Source of the DNA: Nitrospirota bacterium
GTDB taxonomy: Bacteria; NPL-UPA2; JAGMAN01
DNA length: 6,724 bases
Reading direction: 5' to 3'
Assembly (NCBI GenBank): GCA_030605915.1
Contig: JAUWHM010000117.1
Location: forward strand, 1 to 6,724
Part shown: in pieces, positions 5,677 through 6,724 of the stretch
How positions within the stretch are numbered: the stretch's first letter is position 1
Layout of the letters: every line of letters starts with the position of its first letter
Position numbers and translations under genes: made by a program
Notes under the pieces: model-generated
What the model was told of the DNA's origin: nothing
Databases searched by the model: none
What the model saw: only the letters and a program-made list of their open reading frames with translations

Positions 5677-6327
5677 TTATCTATTGCACTTGCGGCAGGG
5701 ACGGCGTCCCGACTTCTTTGCCTCCTTCCTCGTCTCGAAATAGACCCGGTCCTCTTCCCTTATCTTGGAGACATAGATGCACATGATTCTATGGAATACT
5801 TTGGATTTGCGGTCTGCTACATATCGATACTTGCCCCTCTTAGCTGGAGGAGGCGACTTGCCCAAACGGCGGATTTTACTATCAATTGCTTCTTTCTTCT
5901 TAACTAAGTTATGCTTTATCTCTACTACCCTATAAGAAAACTCCTGCTCTATCTCTCTCTTCAGACTATTTAGGCTCCGCTTCAGCCGCCTCATCTTCAA
6001 ACGGCTCATCCGTCCTTTCTCTAAATGTTTAGCCATCTCCTTATACTTATCGATATAAGTCTGAATAGCAGTTTTCTTCTCCTCGTTAAGCACCTCCTGT
6101 AACTTCTCTAAGGTAGCTATGGTCCGCTGGCAATAAGCCTTATCCCGCTTAACATTTTCACCCAACTTAGATTTCAATTCGTGGTGACAAGCTTTCCAGA
6201 GAACAAAGTTCTCTCTATACCAGTTCAGGGCCTCTTCCCGGGCAAAGGATTCCTCCTCAGCCGCGAGCATACTGCTCCCCATGCTAATGACAAGAAAAAT
6301 CACCACCCACCAAACTTTTCTAACCAT
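5677..6327 (-). CDS. Exported coiled-coil protein with C-terminal Ada-like metal-binding module
   Basis: I recognise no named gene. The 216 residues begin with a Sec signal peptide (VRKVWWVVIFLVISMGSSML, cleavage likely after LAA at about 23). Residues about 65-155 are a long, highly charged helical region with coiled-coil character. The last 50 residues (168-216) resemble the Ada-type zinc-binding fold: YVADRKSKVFHRIMC, then DRVYFETRKEAKKSGRRPCR. H179, C183, C211 and C214 are the candidate metal ligands. Two further cysteines, C47 and C66, lie in the N-terminal part of the mature protein and could form a disulfide. A strong GGAGGA lies 3 nt before the ATG. It has its own promoter (6379-6407) and no visible terminator, so transcripts may enter the B12 leader. 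The function is unknown; export makes a DNA-repair role like that of Ada unlikely. Confidence 0.8.
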   Translation of the reverse strand: MVRKVWWVVIFLVISMGSSMLAAEEESFAREEALNWYRENFVLWKACHHELKSKLGENVKRDKAYCQRTIATLEKLQEVLNEEKKTAIQTYIDKYKEMAKHLEKGRMSRLKMRRLKRSLNSLKREIEQEFSYRVVEIKHNLVKKKEAIDSKIRRLGKSPPPAKRGKYRYVADRKSKVFHRIMCIYVSKIREEDRVYFETRKEAKKSGRRPCRKCNR

Positions 6328-6378
6328 GATTCCTCCAACGAATTAATTAGGGACACATCACGGCTCCCCACTTGTTAA

Positions 6379-6407
6379 ATTGTATCAAAGCAGGAAGCGG
6401 CTGTCAA
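6379..6407 (-). promoter_or_regulatory. Sigma-70 promoter of the exported coiled-coil gene
   Basis: On the minus strand TTGACA (6407-6402) and TACAAT (6384-6379, one mismatch) are separated by 17 bp. Seven A immediately upstream of the -35 box (6415-6409) may act as an UP element. The start would be near 6372, leaving a 5' UTR of about 45 nt. Confidence 0.85.
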
Positions 6408-6453
6408 CTTTTTTTGAGAGGTTTTTGGGTATTTTTTCAGATTAAGTCTCTCG

Positions 6454-6469
6454 GGGCAGAGCTCTGTCC
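6454..6469. promoter_or_regulatory. Palindrome between divergent promoters, possible operator
   Basis: The sequence GGGCAGAGCTCTGTCC contains the perfect 10-bp palindrome CAGAGCTCTG (6457-6466), and the dyad extends to 16 bp with one mismatch. It lies between the two divergent -35 boxes, about 47 bp from each. Binding by a dimeric regulator is a guess from symmetry and place. Confidence 0.3.
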
Positions 6470-6516
6470 TGGGTTATATTCTTCAGCTTCAGAAAGAAAA
6501 AACGGGAATTTTTTAT

Positions 6517-6546
6517 TTGACAGGTGCATCTACAAATGGCTATAAT
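6517..6546 (+). promoter_or_regulatory. Perfect-consensus sigma-70 promoter on the plus strand
   Basis: TTGACA (6517-6522) and TATAAT (6541-6546) both match consensus exactly with an 18-bp spacer, preceded by an A/T-rich stretch (6509-6516). Transcription should begin near 6553. It is the strongest-looking promoter in the window. Confidence 0.85.
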
Positions 6547-6552
6547 TCAGGA

Positions 6553-6724
6553 CGATGTTGGAAAAGCAATTACCTATCATTTGGTAATGGTGAGAGGAGC
6601 CGCCCAGATGCGGTTGGTGGTGAAAAGGGCGCTCGTGCGAGCGGGGACATCTGAGTAGATGAGGGCTAAGTCTTTTCTTCGCTTCTTGATTCCACAGTTA
6701 ACTGCGGCGGCCTTAAAGCCTTTG
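6553..6724 (+). ncRNA. Hairpin-rich leader or small RNA, possibly T-box-like; runs off the window
   Basis: Downstream of the consensus promoter the RNA can form several local stems: ATTACC/GGTAAT (6569-6574 with 6583-6588), AGC(C)GCCC/GGGCGCT (6598-6605 with 6627-6633), CGCTC/GAGCG (6630-6634 with 6639-6643, exclusive of the previous stem) and CATCT/AGATG (6648-6652 with 6657-6661). GATGTT (6554-6559) can pair with GACATC (6646-6651) to close the region into one branched domain. The order GGAAAAGCA, AGAGGAGC, a stem capped by GGTTGGTGGTGAAAA, then GGACATCTGAG recalls stem I of T-box leaders. However, the diagnostic antiterminator with its UGGN bulge is not in view, and the AGTA motif is degenerate. 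A plain 5' UTR is a real alternative. Confidence 0.35.
6659..6724 (+). CDS. Possible start of a plus-strand gene, partial
   Basis: An ATG at 6659 opens a frame that stays open for 22 codons to the right edge, reading MRAKSFLRFLIPQLTAAALK and on: a basic start followed by a hydrophobic or amphipathic stretch. The ribosome site is weak (GCGGGGA about 12 nt upstream), and the ATG lies in the 3' arm of a small hairpin (6648-6661). It is 106 nt from the predicted transcript start. Too little is visible to name a family, and the frame may be chance. Confidence 0.25.
   Translation, partial: MRAKSFLRFLIPQLTAAALKPL

Larger units (their letters stand above)
6328..6724. other. Divergent intergenic region and right-edge leader without a complete gene
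   Basis: Nearly 400 bp hold two divergent promoters (minus 6379-6407, plus 6517-6546), a palindrome between them at 6454-6469, a minus-strand 5' UTR (about 6372-6328) with a GGAGGA ribosome site at 6336-6331, and a hairpin-rich plus-strand transcript from about 6553 to the edge. Only short frames occur, one of them open at the right edge (6659 onward). Confidence 0.8.

Noticed and set aside
5512..5907. 131-codon plus-strand frame across the riboswitch and the exported-protein gene
   Set aside because: It runs antisense through the riboswitch core, the promoter and the coding region of the Ada-like module, which together explain the sequence better.
6481..6516. CTTCAGCTTCAG tandem and A6/T6 runs as a terminator or regulatory repeat
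   Set aside because: Two 6-nt units and a weak A/T-only stem do not make a stable hairpin; the T-rich run is better read as an UP-like element of the plus promoter.

Overview
This window reads as bacterial DNA. It carries sigma-70-type promoters with consensus or near-consensus boxes and 17-18 bp spacers, a class-I cobalamin riboswitch with an intrinsic terminator, and Shine-Dalgarno-led genes that are tightly packed. The binding protein BtuF has a Sec-type signal peptide without a lipobox cysteine, which fits a diderm cell with a periplasm. The lineage cannot be fixed from the sequence. An uncultured anaerobic candidate-phylum bacterium is only a guess.

Almost the whole window is one minus-strand vitamin B12 locus, read from right to left. 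A promoter at 5647-5675 starts a leader of about 380 nt. The leader holds a cobalamin riboswitch (5446-5622), a large hairpin (5407-5441) and a terminator (5351-5389) whose arm overlaps a competing hairpin. Then come btuF (periplasmic B12-binding protein), btuC (permease) and btuD (ATPase), separated by 1 nt each. A 177-bp gap follows, filled by a nested inverted-repeat element. After it come cobU (cobinamide kinase/guanylyltransferase), cobT (lower-ligand base activation) and, overlapping cobT by 20 nt, a stand-alone asparagine-synthetase-like PP-loop ATPase that runs off the left edge. Together the recognised genes import corrinoids across the inner membrane and rebuild the nucleotide loop of salvaged cobinamide. 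Transcription should be shut off when intracellular cobalamin is plentiful. CobS, the enzyme that joins the CobU and CobT products, is not in the window.

Upstream of the B12 operon is an independent minus-strand gene (5677-6327) with its own near-consensus promoter. It encodes an exported coiled-coil protein ending in an Ada-like His/Cys metal-binding module. Its stop codon abuts the promoter of the B12 leader.

The right 400 bp contain no complete gene. A divergent intergenic region holds a 10-bp perfect palindrome. A plus-strand promoter with perfect consensus -35 and -10 boxes then drives a hairpin-rich RNA that leaves the window. This RNA is either a structured leader, with some T-box-like features, or the 5' UTR of a gene starting near 6659. 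It is the least explained part of the window.
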